From Halomonas sp. H10-9-1 (lineage in GTDB: Bacteria; Pseudomonadota; Gammaproteobacteria; Pseudomonadales; Halomonadaceae), in the NCBI RefSeq assembly GCF_040147005.1, contig NZ_JAMSHO010000001.1:3224001-3288000 (forward strand): a stretch of 64,000 bases of DNA, in the 5' to 3' direction. Position numbers and translations under genes: made by a program. Shown here piece by piece: positions 1 to 9,204 of this stretch (position 1 is the first letter of the stretch; each line of letters begins with the position of its first letter). The notes below the pieces were generated by a model. The model was given only the letters and a program-made list of their open reading frames with translations, did not search any database and was not told the origin of the DNA.

Positions 1-846
1 TTCGTCTACGGCTCCGGCTGGGCCAACCTGCTCGCCGACGAACTGGGACTCTCCGGCGGCGGCGAGGTCACCGGCGGCCCCAACCAGAACCTCGCCCTGG
101 TGCACACCGGTGAGCTGGCGCTCGGTCTGACCACCATGGGTCCCGCCGCCGAGGCCCTGGCCGGCGAGAGCCCGCTGGCCCCCGGCATCCCGATGGACAA
201 CGTCTGTGCGCTGTTCCCGATGTACGAGACCCCCTTCTCGATCACCGCCCTGTCCGACAGCGGCATCACGTCGATCGCCGACATCCCCGACGGTGCCAGC
301 ATCGGCTTCGGCCCGGCGGCCTCCACCTCCGACACTTACTTCCCGGCCATCCTCGAAGAGCTGGGTGTCAATTTCGATCGCCGCAACGGCGGCTGGAACG
401 ACCTGGGCGGCCAGCTTCAGGACGGCCTGATCGATGTCATCGCCTTCGCCGCTGGCATCCCGATTCCCGCGGTCAGCCAGCTCGAGGTGCAGACCGACAT
501 CAACATCGTCGAGTTCACCGAAGAGGAACAGGCCAAGGTCCTCGAGGCGTTCCCGGTCTCGCCGTTCATGATCCCGGCCAGCACCTACCAGACCCTCGAG
601 GAGGATGCCCGCGCCGTCTCCATGTGGAACTTCACCATCGCCGGCTGTGACCTGCCCGAGGACTTCGTCTACGAGATCACCAAGCTGAGCATGGAGAACA
701 ACGACAAGATGCTGGACGTCCACCGCAGCGCCGCGACCAGCATCCCGGAGAACATCCAGTACAACACCGTGCTGCCGTTCCACCCGGGCGCCACGCGCTG
801 GTACGAGGAGAACGGCTATGAGGTCCCCGACGCCCTGAAGCTGTAA
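1..846 (+). CDS. TAXI-type TRAP transporter solute-binding protein (3' part)
   Basis: The reading frame is open from base 1, so the 5' end (signal peptide and first lobe) lies outside the window; 281 codons remain. The visible part has the TAXI-receptor pattern: GSGWANLL near the start, then a long periplasmic alpha/beta domain ending YEVPDALKL. TAXI receptors bind small organic acids or amino acids in the periplasm and pass them to a TRAP permease. The next gene, 87 bp downstream on the same strand, is that permease, which supports the call. The substrate cannot be read from sequence. An ATG or GTG inside the fragment should not be taken as the start. Confidence 0.88.
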   Translation, partial: FVYGSGWANLLADELGLSGGGEVTGGPNQNLALVHTGELALGLTTMGPAAEALAGESPLAPGIPMDNVCALFPMYETPFSITALSDSGITSIADIPDGASIGFGPAASTSDTYFPAILEELGVNFDRRNGGWNDLGGQLQDGLIDVIAFAAGIPIPAVSQLEVQTDINIVEFTEEEQAKVLEAFPVSPFMIPASTYQTLEEDARAVSMWNFTIAGCDLPEDFVYEITKLSMENNDKMLDVHRSAATSIPENIQYNTVLPFHPGATRWYEENGYEVPDALKL

Positions 847-933
847 GCCGTCCCACCCCGGACGCCGCCTCGGCTCGCCCAGCGATCCGGGGCGGCGTGC
901 TCGTCGTTTCGCCCCACACCCAAGGGTGTTTCC

Positions 934-3126
934 ATGTCGCACTCCCCCGATTCCCGAGACGACGTCGCCGCCGACGACGTCATCCAGCCCATCAACGCCG
1001 AGGGCGTCGATGAGGTCGCCGCCGAATCCAACCGGCGGCTCTATGGCGGCTGGCAGTGGCTGCTGTTCGGCGCCCTGGCCATTGCCTACTCGCTGTTCCA
1101 CCTGGTCTCGCTGAACGTCTACCCGCTGGAGACCTGGTCGTTTCGCATCCTGCATATCGCCGGCGCCCTGGTCCTCGGCTTCGGCTTCTATGCCGGCACC
1201 CGTTTCGCCGACCAGGAACGCGAACGCTCCGCCACCTGGATGCGTTGGCTGAGCTATGCCCTGCTGATCCCGGCGCTCTATACCCTGGTGCGGGTGGTGA
1301 TGATGTACCAGGCGATCAACGCAGGCGCCCTGCGCATCGCCCCGGAGATCGAGGCCTGGCACTTCGGCTATCCGCTGATGCTGACCACCGCCGCCGCCAT
1401 CCTGCTCTCCTGGCGCTACCGCCAGGTGCGCGAGGCTCTCTCCCCCGCCGATCTGGTGCTGATGGTCTGCTCCCTGTCGGTGGCCGGCTACCTGCTGGTG
1501 ATGTTCAACAGCCCGTTGCGCGCCTCCACCGGCACCCCCTTCGCGCCCGTCGGCATCTCCTATGCGGCCATCGCCGGCTCGCTGCTGATCCTCGAGCTGA
1601 CCCGCCGGGTCGCGGGCCTGGCACTGGTGGTCATCTCGGCCATCTTCCTGATCTACGTGTTCGCCGGCCCCTACCTACCGGGCTTCCTGGGCTACCCTGG
1701 GCTGTCTCTCAACCGCTTCTTCAGCCAGGTCTACACCGACGCCGGCATCCTCGGGCCGACCACCGCGGTCTCCTCCACCTATATCATCCTGTTCATCATC
1801 TTCGCGGCCTTCCTGCAGGCCTCCAAGGTCGGCGACTACTTCGTCAACTTCGCCTTCGCCGCCGCCGGCCGCGCCCGTGGTGGCCCCGCCAAGGTGTCGA
1901 TCTTCGCCTCCGGCCTGATGGGCATGATCAACGGCACCTCGGCCGGCAACGTGGTCTCCACCGGCTCGCTGACCATCCCGCTGATGAAGAAGGTGGGCTA
2001 CTCGGCACGCAGCGCCGGCGCCATCGAGGCCGCCGCCTCCACCGGTGGGCAGATCATGCCGCCGATCATGGGCGCCGGCGCCTTCATCATGGCCGAAGTC
2101 ACCGGCATCCCCTACACCGAGATCGCCGTGGCGGCGTTGATTCCCGCCATCCTCTACTTCCTCTCGATCTACTGCATGGTGGACTTCGAGGCGGCCCGCA
2201 AGGGCATGCGCGGCATGCGCAAGGAGGAGATTCCGCAGTTCCGCCGCCTGGTCAAGCAGGCCTACCTGTTCACCCCGATCATCATCCTGATCGTCGCCCT
2301 GTTCATGGGCTACTCGGTGATCCGCGCCGGCACCCTGGCCACTGCCTCGGCGGCCGTGGTGAGCTGGCTCACTCCCCACCGGATGGGGCTGCGCGCCATC
2401 CTCACGGCGCTGCAACTGGCCGGCAGCATGTCGATCCAGATCATCGCCGTGTGCGCCTGCGCCGGTCTGATCGTCGGCGTCATCGCCCTGACCGGGGTCG
2501 GCGCACGCTTCTCCTCGCTGCTGCTCGGCCTGGCCGGGGTCAGCCAGTTGCTGGCGCTGTTCTTCGCCATGTGCATCTCGATTCTGCTGGGCATGGGCAT
2601 GCCGACGACCGCCGCCTATGCGGTGGCGGCCTCGGTGGTCGCCCCGGGCCTGATCGGCATCGGCATCCAGCCGCTGGTGGCGCACTTCTTCGTGTTCTAC
2701 TTCGCGGTGGTCTCGGCGATCACGCCGCCGGTGGCGCTGGCCTCCTACGCCGCGGCGGGCATCTCCGGCGACAATGCCATGGGCACCTCGGTGGCCTCCT
2801 TCAAGATCGGCCTGGCCGCCTTCATCGTGCCCTTCATGTTCTTCTACAGCCCGGCCATGCTGATGGAAGGCTCCTGGCTGCAGATCCTGCGGGTCGGCGT
2901 CACCGCCACCCTGGGCATCGTGCTGCTGGCCGCCGTCGTGCAGGCCTGGTTCTTCGGCCCGGTGAAACTCTGGCAGCGGCTGGCGATGCTGGTGGGCGCG
3001 CTGTTCATGATCTATGGCGGCATCGTCACCGATATCGCCGGCCTGGCCATCGGCGCGGTGTTGCTGCTGATGCAGCGCCGCCTGCATGGCGGCAACGGCG
3101 CCTCCCCCACGGCGACCTCCGGCTAG
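934..3126 (+). CDS. TRAP transporter permease, fused 4TM/12TM (DctQM) type
   Basis: This 730-residue integral membrane protein joins the small (DctQ-like) and large (DctM-like) TRAP subunits in one chain, as is usual for TAXI systems. The N-terminal 40 residues are acidic and cytosolic, followed by many hydrophobic helices. The large-subunit core shows GLMGMINGTSAGNVVSTGS, IMPPIMGAGAFIMAE and the GMGMPTTAAYAVAA motif near residue 550. It would use an ion gradient to import the solute captured by the receptor encoded just upstream. The start is the ATG after a weak AAGGGTG. The C-terminus ends 50 bp before a strong hairpin terminator. Confidence 0.93.
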   Translation: MSHSPDSRDDVAADDVIQPINAEGVDEVAAESNRRLYGGWQWLLFGALAIAYSLFHLVSLNVYPLETWSFRILHIAGALVLGFGFYAGTRFADQERERSATWMRWLSYALLIPALYTLVRVVMMYQAINAGALRIAPEIEAWHFGYPLMLTTAAAILLSWRYRQVREALSPADLVLMVCSLSVAGYLLVMFNSPLRASTGTPFAPVGISYAAIAGSLLILELTRRVAGLALVVISAIFLIYVFAGPYLPGFLGYPGLSLNRFFSQVYTDAGILGPTTAVSSTYIILFIIFAAFLQASKVGDYFVNFAFAAAGRARGGPAKVSIFASGLMGMINGTSAGNVVSTGSLTIPLMKKVGYSARSAGAIEAAASTGGQIMPPIMGAGAFIMAEVTGIPYTEIAVAALIPAILYFLSIYCMVDFEAARKGMRGMRKEEIPQFRRLVKQAYLFTPIIILIVALFMGYSVIRAGTLATASAAVVSWLTPHRMGLRAILTALQLAGSMSIQIIAVCACAGLIVGVIALTGVGARFSSLLLGLAGVSQLLALFFAMCISILLGMGMPTTAAYAVAASVVAPGLIGIGIQPLVAHFFVFYFAVVSAITPPVALASYAAAGISGDNAMGTSVASFKIGLAAFIVPFMFFYSPAMLMEGSWLQILRVGVTATLGIVLLAAVVQAWFFGPVKLWQRLAMLVGALFMIYGGIVTDIAGLAIGAVLLLMQRRLHGGNGASPTATSG

Positions 3127-3175
3127 GTGCCCGCTTCCGGCGCCTGACCGCACCGCCCCAACCGACCCACCTGAC

Positions 3176-3209
3176 GCAGCGAGCCCCGCCAACTGGCGGG
3201 GCTCGCTGC
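3176..3209. terminator. Bidirectional hairpin terminator between TRAP permease and metF
   Basis: A perfect 15-bp inverted repeat (3176-3190 pairing with 3195-3209) around an AACT loop lies between the converging TRAP permease and metF genes. The stem is GC-rich. There is no clear T-run on either side, so termination efficiency is inferred. Confidence 0.8.
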
Positions 3210-3234
3210 ATTACGCCGGGTCATCGCGACCGCG

Positions 3235-4077
3235 TCAGCCGACGATATTATCGATGATCCGCAGGCTGGGCGCGGCCTGGTTGAGGGTGTAGAAGTGCAG
3301 GCCCGGCGCGCCGCCATCGAGCAGGCGCTGGCAGAGGCGTGAGATCACCTCCTCGCCGAAGGCAGCGATGGACTCGCTGTCGTCGCCGTAGGCCTCGAGC
3401 TGCTTGCGTATCCAGCGCGGGATCTCGGCGCCGCAGGCATCGGAGAAACGCGCCAGCTTGGTGTAGTTGGTGATGGGCATGATGCCCGGCACGATGGGCG
3501 CCTCGACGCCCAGGGCACGGGCCCGCTCGACGAAGTGGAAATAGGCGTCGGCATTGAAGAAGTACTGGGTGATGGCGAGGTTGGCACCGGCCTTCACCTT
3601 GCGCGCGAAGTTCTCGACATCGTGCCCGAAGCTGGGCGCCTGGGGATGCGACTCGGGATAGGCGGCCACGGCGATCTCGAAGTGGTCGCCGGTCTCCTCA
3701 CGAATGAACTCCACCAGCTCGTTGGCATAACGAAGCTCGCCGATGCCGCCCATGCCCGAGGGCAGGTCACCGCGCAGGGCCACCAGGCTGTCGATGCCCT
3801 CCTCGCGGTAGCGGGCCAGCAGGTCGCGCAGCTGCGCCTTCTCGCTACCGATGCAGGAGAGGTGCGGCGCGGTGGCGATGCCCGCCTCGCGCACCCGACG
3901 CACGGTGCTCAGGGTCCGGTCCTGGGTGGAACCACCGGCGCCGTAGGTCACCGAGAAGAAGCGCGGCCCGCGTTCGGCCAGAGCGTCGCGCACCCCGGTC
4001 AGCTTCTCGCGGCCGGCCTCGGTGTTGGGCGGGAAGAATTCGAAGCTGATACCCAGCGGGTGCTGTTGCGTGCTCAT
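3235..4077 (-). CDS. metF: 5,10-methylenetetrahydrofolate reductase
   Basis: 280 residues, the normal bacterial MetF length. The enzyme reduces methylene-THF to methyl-THF with FAD, supplying the methyl group for methionine synthesis. Visible family motifs: FEFFPPNT near residue 12 with the catalytic glutamate region, FFSVTYGAGGST near 40, LRGD near 100, and the TRYFF-like segment ITQYFFNADAYF. The ATG follows a strong GAGGAGG ribosome site. It converges with the TRAP operon on a shared terminator. No SAM riboswitch or clear MetJ box is visible in the 98 bp to the divergent AEC-side sequence. Confidence 0.96.
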   Translation of the reverse strand: MSTQQHPLGISFEFFPPNTEAGREKLTGVRDALAERGPRFFSVTYGAGGSTQDRTLSTVRRVREAGIATAPHLSCIGSEKAQLRDLLARYREEGIDSLVALRGDLPSGMGGIGELRYANELVEFIREETGDHFEIAVAAYPESHPQAPSFGHDVENFARKVKAGANLAITQYFFNADAYFHFVERARALGVEAPIVPGIMPITNYTKLARFSDACGAEIPRWIRKQLEAYGDDSESIAAFGEEVISRLCQRLLDGGAPGLHFYTLNQAAPSLRIIDNIVG

Positions 4078-4238
4078 CGGGCCTCCTCATGAGTCGTTTG
4101 CATGATGAAGCCATTGTGGCCGCTCAAAGCCCTCGCCTCCAATGAAAGATTCGCGGAGCAATATCGATTACATTCATGTTGGCGCCCGCCGGCGCCACAG
4201 GCATCATGAGCCATCGAGTCATGCAACACGGAGCAGAC

Positions 4239-5174
4239 ATGCACACCATCGACCCCGGCGCCCTGATGGGCCCGCTGTGGACCCTCCTGAGCTATGTCGC
4301 CCTCGGCTGGCTGGCCGCCCGACGCCTGGCGGTGGATCCCCGCCCCATCGCCACCCTGCTGATCTACCTGGTGGCACCGCTGACCTTCTTCCGCGGCCTG
4401 GTGCAGGGTGGCCCCACCCCGGCCTACCTGCTGCTGACCCTGGCGGCCTTCATGGTGGCCAGCCTGCTCGCCCTGCTGGTACATCGCGTGACCCGCCACG
4501 ACTTCGCCCCCCAGGAGAGCGCCTTGCTGGCCTTCTCGGCAGGCACCGGCAACACCGGCTACTTCGGCCTGCCGGTGGCCCTGGTGCTGCTGCCACCGGA
4601 CGGGGTCACCCTCTACCTGTTCTGCGTGCTGGGCATCACCCTCTACGAGTTCACAGTGGGCTTCTACCTCAGCGCCCGGGGACAGTTTTCGGTGGCCGAG
4701 AGCCTGGCCAAGATCGTGCGCCTGCCGTTGATCTACGCTTTCCTGGCGGCGCTCGTGGTGAGCGGCCTGGGCCTCGTGGTGCCGGCGCCGGCCATGGAGG
4801 GGCTGGCGGTATTCCCGGCGACCTATACCCTGCTCGGCATGATGATCATCGGCATGACCCTGGGACGGGTATCGCTGCGGGAGGTCGACGGGCGCTTCAT
4901 CGGCGCCTGCGTGGCGATCCGCTGCGTGCTCTGGCCGCTGCTGGCGCTGGGCGCGGTGGTGGGGCTGCAGGCCATCGCCCCGCTCTCACGGGAGCTGGCC
5001 ATGGCGATGCTGCTGCTGGGGGTCGTACCCATGGCCGCCAACGTGGTGGTGGTGGCCATGGAGCTGGGCATCGCCCCGGCCAAGGGGGCGCTGGCGGTAC
5101 TGATCACCACCCTGGCCGCGCCGCTGCTGATACCGCTCTACCTGACACTGATGATGCGCCTGACCGGGCTCTGA
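4239..5174 (+). CDS. AEC family (auxin efflux carrier-like) permease
   Basis: A 311-residue membrane protein with about ten hydrophobic helices. The AEC signature is seen in LIYLVAPLTFFRGL, the GTGNTGYFGLPVA loop in the middle, and the C-terminal helix pair with VVPMAANVVVVA. AEC carriers export or exchange small organic anions such as malate or malonate. I chose the ATG at 4239 (MHTIDPGALMG) over an upstream in-frame ATG because the extra residues do not resemble the family. It is divergent from metF and has no co-directional partner, so its substrate is unknown. Confidence 0.88.
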   Translation: MHTIDPGALMGPLWTLLSYVALGWLAARRLAVDPRPIATLLIYLVAPLTFFRGLVQGGPTPAYLLLTLAAFMVASLLALLVHRVTRHDFAPQESALLAFSAGTGNTGYFGLPVALVLLPPDGVTLYLFCVLGITLYEFTVGFYLSARGQFSVAESLAKIVRLPLIYAFLAALVVSGLGLVVPAPAMEGLAVFPATYTLLGMMIIGMTLGRVSLREVDGRFIGACVAIRCVLWPLLALGAVVGLQAIAPLSRELAMAMLLLGVVPMAANVVVVAMELGIAPAKGALAVLITTLAAPLLIPLYLTLMMRLTGL

Positions 5175-5192
5175 CGGGGCGGTGCGTCGAGT

Positions 5193-5519
5193 CTAAGAGA
5201 CAAAGCGTAGTGCGGACGCCAGCCCCAGCCCGGCCTCCGCACCCAGGCTCGCCGCGATGAGCAATACGCCGCTGGCCAGTAGCGTCAGCCAGGACCCGGT
5301 GCCCAGCATGTGCACCTCGCCTTCCAAGGGCTTGAACATGGTGACCGCGATCACCCTCAGGTAGTAGAACAGCGACAACACGGTATTGACCACGGCTACC
5401 ACTTCAGCTCGCTCAAGTTCGGCGATGGGCACCGGCTTCTGCAAGGCGCGAAAGAAGACGTCTTCCAGAACAACGGGATAAGGCGCGGCCCGTGCCGCCA
5501 GACGAGAGAGCCGGCTCAC
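5193..5519 (-). pseudogene. 3' remnant of nuoN (complex I subunit N)
   Basis: Translation on the minus strand, possibly from a GTG at 5519, gives 108 residues whose second half reads AEVVAVVNTVLSLFYYLRV followed by two hydrophobic helices. This is the C-terminal signature of NADH-quinone oxidoreductase subunit N; a full NuoN is about 480 residues. It begins two bases after the nuoA stop, so everything between nuoA and the end of nuoN in a normal operon is missing. The first 30 residues (SRLSRLAARAAPYPVVLED) match nothing I recognise and may be junction sequence. A small functional membrane protein is not excluded. Confidence 0.6.
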
Positions 5520-5521
5520 TG

Positions 5522-5863
5522 CTACCTGAACACCCCCTCGCGCCAGCCGTAGACGATGCCCACGGAGAGGATGGCCAGGAACATGCCCATCTCCATCACC
5601 GCCTTCATGCCCTGCTCGACGAACACCACCGCCCACGGATACATGAACATCATCTCCATCTCGAAGGCGATCAGCAGCAGCGTCATGGGGTAGTAGCGAA
5701 CGTGGTAGCGGCTCCAGGCGTGGGTCTCGGGCAGCCCCCCGCCCAGAAAGGGCGCGCGCTGGGAGTAGGGCGGCATCGGTTGATGACGCCGCGGCAGCCA
5801 CTGGACCAATAGCCCCAGGCCGGCAGCGATCAGCACGATGAAAAAGAGTGTGAGCAGCTCCAT
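5522..5863 (-). CDS. nuoA: NADH-quinone oxidoreductase subunit A-like protein
   Basis: 113 residues with three hydrophobic helices. The loop between helices 1 and 2 (RYHVRYYPMTLLLIAFEMEMMFMYPWAV) is the NuoA signature, with acidic residues in the membrane helix. NuoA is a small proton-channel subunit of complex I and cannot work without the other 12-13 subunits, none of which follow except a nuoN tail. The ATG has a GAGGG ribosome site. It is therefore either an orphan relic or a spare copy of a subunit whose operon is elsewhere. Confidence 0.8.
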   Translation of the reverse strand: MELLTLFFIVLIAAGLGLLVQWLPRRHQPMPPYSQRAPFLGGGLPETHAWSRYHVRYYPMTLLLIAFEMEMMFMYPWAVVFVEQGMKAVMEMGMFLAILSVGIVYGWREGVFR

Positions 5864-6000
5864 GCGTATCCCTCGCCTTGCCCGCCCGGTCTTGGTGACC
5901 GGCGCACCCCCTTCTTCTGGGGCGATAGCAAGTCATCTTATGGCAGACACCTACAAACTAGATCAAGAAATATCTTACGTAAACGCTAGCCTCCCTCCTC

Positions 6001-6017
6001 TTTCAGCCTGGATTCAG
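6001..6017 (+). promoter_or_regulatory. 11-bp-period tandem box (TTTCAG-N5-ATTCAG)
   Basis: Two TTCAG-type half sites spaced 11 bp apart (6001-6006 and 6012-6017), the geometry bound by OmpR/PhoB-family response regulators. Equivalent tandems occur at 17831, 24244 and 26478. It lies about 160 bp upstream of the ccdA-lgt pair and in the same orientation relative to that gene as the other copies are to theirs. No two-component regulator is encoded in the window. Confidence 0.5.
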
Positions 6018-6175
6018 GAAAGCTTTATAGACTAGGCCTATCCAACCCTAGGGGCTTTTCATGCAACCCAATGTGAGTGGCTTGCCAACCTCTAGCCTGT
6101 TGCTACTCGTCGCGACCGGCGCACAAGCCACGATCGAGAAGCGCCCCTCTTCTGACACTCTGACTCGAGGCCGCC

Positions 6176-6901
6176 TTGGATACCCTGTCTTCCATCGGCC
6201 TGCTGGGAGCACTCGCCGGCGGGCTGCTTTCCTTCTTCTCACCCTGCACCCTGCCGCTGCTGCCGGCCTACCTTTCGGTGGTCACTGGAGGCAGCGCCGG
6301 CAAGCAGGACAAGCGTCTCGAGGCGCTGATCCTGAGCATGTTCTTCGTGCTTGGCTTCAGCGTAGTGTTTATCCTGCTGGGCCTTGGCGCCAGCAGCATG
6401 GGACAGCTACTTCGCGGCTATCGTCAGGAACTTAACTGGATCACCGGCTCGGTGGTCATCGTGCTGGGGTTATTCATGACCGGGGTGCTGCGCATGCCCT
6501 TTTTCCAGCGCAGCTTCTTGCAGTTCACGCCCAATTTCCAAGGCGGCTCGCCCCTTGCGGCGACAACCTTCGGCGTTTCCTTCGCCGTCGGCTGGACTCC
6601 CTGTATCGGCCCTATTCTCGGGGCCATCCTGATGGCGACCTCTAACGCGGCGAATGCCCAGGCGGGCATGGTCTATCTCAGTGCCTATTCCCTGGGTATG
6701 GCGATCCCCTTCCTGGCCAGCACTCTTCTAGTGAATCGTCTGTCACACCATAGTAGGCGACTTGGCAAGTGGAGCGCCCACGTGCGGCCGATTGCTGGCG
6801 GTATTTTGATCCTGATGGGCCTGGCCATCGTCAGCGGTACCCTGACGCGACTGGCCAGTGTGCTGGTGGACTGGTTTCCACTCCTTGCCACAATCGGGTG
6901 A
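6176..6901 (+). CDS. ccdA: CcdA-family thiol-disulfide transmembrane electron carrier
   Basis: 241 residues, six predicted helices. It carries the two conserved CcdA cysteine motifs, FFSPCTLPLLPAYL near residue 22 and WTPCIGPILGAIL near residue 140, which shuttle electrons from cytosolic thioredoxin to periplasmic thiol proteins, for example for cytochrome c maturation. The start appears to be TTG (MDTLSSIGLL). A close paralogue at 51053 starts with TTG at the same place, which supports it. It is followed 111 bp later by lgt on the same strand. Confidence 0.88.
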   Translation: MDTLSSIGLLGALAGGLLSFFSPCTLPLLPAYLSVVTGGSAGKQDKRLEALILSMFFVLGFSVVFILLGLGASSMGQLLRGYRQELNWITGSVVIVLGLFMTGVLRMPFFQRSFLQFTPNFQGGSPLAATTFGVSFAVGWTPCIGPILGAILMATSNAANAQAGMVYLSAYSLGMAIPFLASTLLVNRLSHHSRRLGKWSAHVRPIAGGILILMGLAIVSGTLTRLASVLVDWFPLLATIG

Positions 6902-7012
6902 ATTCATTCACTCATTCACTTTTTCGCCTACCAATCTTATTCCCATGCCTCGCAACATACCGATTACCGACCCAATCGATTACTGACCCAGCAAATGAAT
7001 AATAGGTGATAT

Positions 7013-7828
7013 ATGATCCAGTACCCGATGATCGATCCCGTAGCCATCTCCCTGGGCCCCCTACAGATCCATTGGTATGGCCTCATGTATGTCGTTGGCC
7101 TTGTCGCCGCCTGGTGGCTGGGTCGGCAGCGTGCCCATCGGGTGGGGGTGACGCACGATGATATCGGCGATCTGCTCTTCTATGGTGCCTTGGGCGTGGT
7201 GATCGGGGGGCGCCTCGGCTATGCGCTCTTCTACGGACTCGAGCAATTGCTGGCCGACCCCTTGTGGCTATTCAAGATTTGGGAAGGAGGCATGAGCTTC
7301 CATGGGGGGCTGGCAGGGGTATTGCTGGCGGTGGTGGTCTTCGCCCGCAAGCACCGGCTGGCTTTCCTCCAAGTAAGCGACTTTATCGCGCCACTGGTGC
7401 CGATCGGTCTCGGTGCCGGCCGTCTCGGCAACTTCATCAATCACGAGTTGCCGGGTCGCGTCAGCGAGCTGCCCTGGGCCATGGCCTTCCCCCACTTGGG
7501 GCCGCAGCCACGGCATCCTTCGGCACTCTACGAGTTTGCCCTGGAAGGGGTGGTGCTATTCGCCGTGCTGTGGTGGCTCTCGCAACAGCAGCGCCAGCGT
7601 GGCCTGATCTCTGGGCTGTTCCTGCTGCTGTATGGGGTCTTTCGTTTTGCGGTGGAATTCGTGCGCCAGCCCGACCCGCAACTGGGTTTCATCGCCTTCG
7701 ACTGGTTGACCATGGGGCAGCTGCTGACGCTCCCGATGCTTATCGCCGGTATGGCACTGGTCGTCTGGTCGCGCTATCAGCCTATGGAGGCAACCAAACG
7801 AGGCGGCGGGTCAGGCCAGGCGGTTTGA
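7013..7828 (+). CDS. lgt: Prolipoprotein diacylglyceryl transferase
   Basis: 271 residues, full length, seven membrane helices. Lgt transfers diacylglycerol from phosphatidylglycerol to the lipobox cysteine of prolipoproteins. Visible family features: [23 protein letters not shown] at the N-terminus (shown here only as landmark), GGMSFHGG with the conserved His, and the Lgt signature [15 protein letters not shown] near residue 140. Housekeeping lgt normally sits beside thyA; here it sits beside ccdA in a metal island, so it is probably an accessory copy. LspA and Lnt, the next two enzymes of the pathway, are encoded at 46.7-48.7 kb. Confidence 0.95.
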   Translation: MIQYPMIDPVAISLGPLQIHWYGLMYVVGLVAAWWLGRQRAHRVGVTHDDIGDLLFYGALGVVIGGRLGYALFYGLEQLLADPLWLFKIWEGGMSFHGGLAGVLLAVVVFARKHRLAFLQVSDFIAPLVPIGLGAGRLGNFINHELPGRVSELPWAMAFPHLGPQPRHPSALYEFALEGVVLFAVLWWLSQQQRQRGLISGLFLLLYGVFRFAVEFVRQPDPQLGFIAFDWLTMGQLLTLPMLIAGMALVVWSRYQPMEATKRGGGSGQAV

Positions 7829-7920
7829 CGGCGTCAAGAGGGCACGAGGCACAGACTCGTTCGCGCTCAGTTGGCTAACCTTAAAGTGGACCCCATCGTC
7901 AAGACAGAAAACGAACGGGT

Positions 7921-8859
7921 TTAAGTTATCGTCTCAGCCATGGTTGCAGCTGCACAGCGCTGCCCTGTGTTTTGGTTCTGTGCGGCATCCTTCTGACGAC
8001 CGAAGTGGTCAGGAATGGAAGCGCCGCCCCCGAGGCCCGACTGATAAACGTCGTCCGGGGTCTGGTTCTCCAGCGACTGGTGAGGGCGCTGGACGTTGTA
8101 GAACGCGAAGTAGTCGGATAGACCGAGGGTCAGCTCGCCGAGGCTCGCATAGCCCTTCAGGTACACGTCTTCATACTTGACCGTCCGCCATAGCCGCTCG
8201 ACGAAGATGTTGTCGAACGCCCGGCCACGGCCGTCCATGCTGATGGTGACGCCCGCGTCCTTGAGCACTCCCGTGAAGGCCTGGCTCGTGAATTGAGAGC
8301 CCTGGTCGCTGTTGAAGATCTCCGGCGCGCCATGCAGCCGCAGAGCGCTTTCCAGAGCATCGACGCAGAAGCCGGCGTCCATGGTATTGCTCAGCCGCCA
8401 GCTCAACACCTTGCGGCTGTACCAGTCGATGATCGCCACCAGATACACGAAGCCATGTGCCAGCCGAATGTATGTGACATCGGTGCTCCACACCTGATTC
8501 GGGCGTGTGACCGATACGCCGCGTAGCAGGTACGGATAGACCTTGTGGTCTGGGTGCGATTGGCTGGTCATAGGGCCTGGCGCCATGCCTGCCAGCCCCA
8601 TGTGGCGCATTAGACGCTGAACACGCTTGCGGTTGACCCGAAAGCCACGCCGCCCCAGCTCCACCACCATCCGACGGCTGCCATAGAACGGCCAGCGCGT
8701 GTAGATCTCATCGAGCGCGTGGCATAGCTCGATATTCAGATCCGCTGGCACCTTCGGCTGTCGCTGAGCATAAACCGTTGATCTGGCGACGTCTGCCAAC
8801 GCGCACTGTCGAGCCAGGGGCACCTGGTCGGTCGCATCGATCCAGCTGCGGCGGATCAT
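7921..8859 (-). CDS. IS3-family transposase OrfB (DDE integrase)
   Basis: 312 residues. An HTH_21-type N-terminal segment is followed by an rve integrase core: WSTDVTYI (first Asp), NSDQGSQFTS (second Asp) and a glutamate in NIFVERLWRTVKYEDVY. This is the catalytic half of an IS3 transposase. It overlaps OrfA by four bases and is probably made as an OrfAB fusion by -1 frameshifting on the A8 run at 8878-8885. Confidence 0.95.
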   Translation of the reverse strand: MIRRSWIDATDQVPLARQCALADVARSTVYAQRQPKVPADLNIELCHALDEIYTRWPFYGSRRMVVELGRRGFRVNRKRVQRLMRHMGLAGMAPGPMTSQSHPDHKVYPYLLRGVSVTRPNQVWSTDVTYIRLAHGFVYLVAIIDWYSRKVLSWRLSNTMDAGFCVDALESALRLHGAPEIFNSDQGSQFTSQAFTGVLKDAGVTISMDGRGRAFDNIFVERLWRTVKYEDVYLKGYASLGELTLGLSDYFAFYNVQRPHQSLENQTPDDVYQSGLGGGASIPDHFGRQKDAAQNQNTGQRCAAATMAETIT

Positions 8860-9182
8860 GGCAGGTTGATCCCGGACTTTTTTTTCAGCCAGTCGAGCTC
8901 CATCTTCAGGCGGCCGATCTCCCCGTAGAGCTTCTCGTCGGTCTGATATTCAGGCTTGGGCTTGGGACCCCGCTTCTTGTCGAACAAGGTGGCCGAGTCA
9001 GCCAGCAGCGCCTTCTTCCACTGGCCGACCTGGACAGGGTGGACCCCGAATTCCTGCGCGATTTCGTTGGCCGTCTTCAAGCCACGGACCGCCTCCAAGG
9101 CGACCTTGGCCTTCAGCTCCGGCGAGTGGGTGTTACGTTTCTGCTTCGACATCTCTGGTCCCTTCGAAATCGGCCTCGGCAT
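8856..9182 (-). CDS. IS3-family transposase OrfA (HTH)
   Basis: 108 residues of the Tnp_1/HTH_Tnp type: KRNTHSPELKAKVALEAVRG, then helix-turn-helix TANEIAQEFGVHPVQVGQWKK and a C-terminal leucine-zipper-like coil LYGEIGRLKMELDWLKKKSG. It binds the inverted repeats and dimerises with OrfAB. Confidence 0.93.
   Translation of the reverse strand: MPRPISKGPEMSKQKRNTHSPELKAKVALEAVRGLKTANEIAQEFGVHPVQVGQWKKALLADSATLFDKKRGPKPKPEYQTDEKLYGEIGRLKMELDWLKKKSGINLP
8878..8885 (-). promoter_or_regulatory. Slippery A8 run for programmed -1 frameshift
   Basis: Eight T on the plus strand read as A8-G in the LKKKSG codons near the end of OrfA, just before the OrfB start. This is the usual place for IS3-family programmed frameshifting. 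Confidence 0.6.
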
Positions 9183-9204
9183 ATCTTAAACCAGTGTCTT
9201 GTTT

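Noticed and set aside
1675..3192. 505-residue minus-strand frame antisense to the TRAP permease
   Set aside because: Low-complexity His/Gly/Ala/Asp-rich antisense product typical of high-GC coding DNA.
1056..3257. 733-residue plus-strand frame overlapping the TRAP permease
   Set aside because: Arg/Pro/Gly/His-rich shadow of the permease in another frame; the permease frame has family motifs and membrane helices.
5936..5966. MerR-type promoter (TTGATC-19-ATAAGA) upstream of nuoA
   Set aside because: Spacing fits, but the -10 is poor and the spacer has no dyad, unlike the copA and YHS promoters.
6061..6435. 124-residue frame with a signal-like start upstream of ccdA
   Set aside because: Becomes an alternative frame of ccdA after about 40 residues; no family features.
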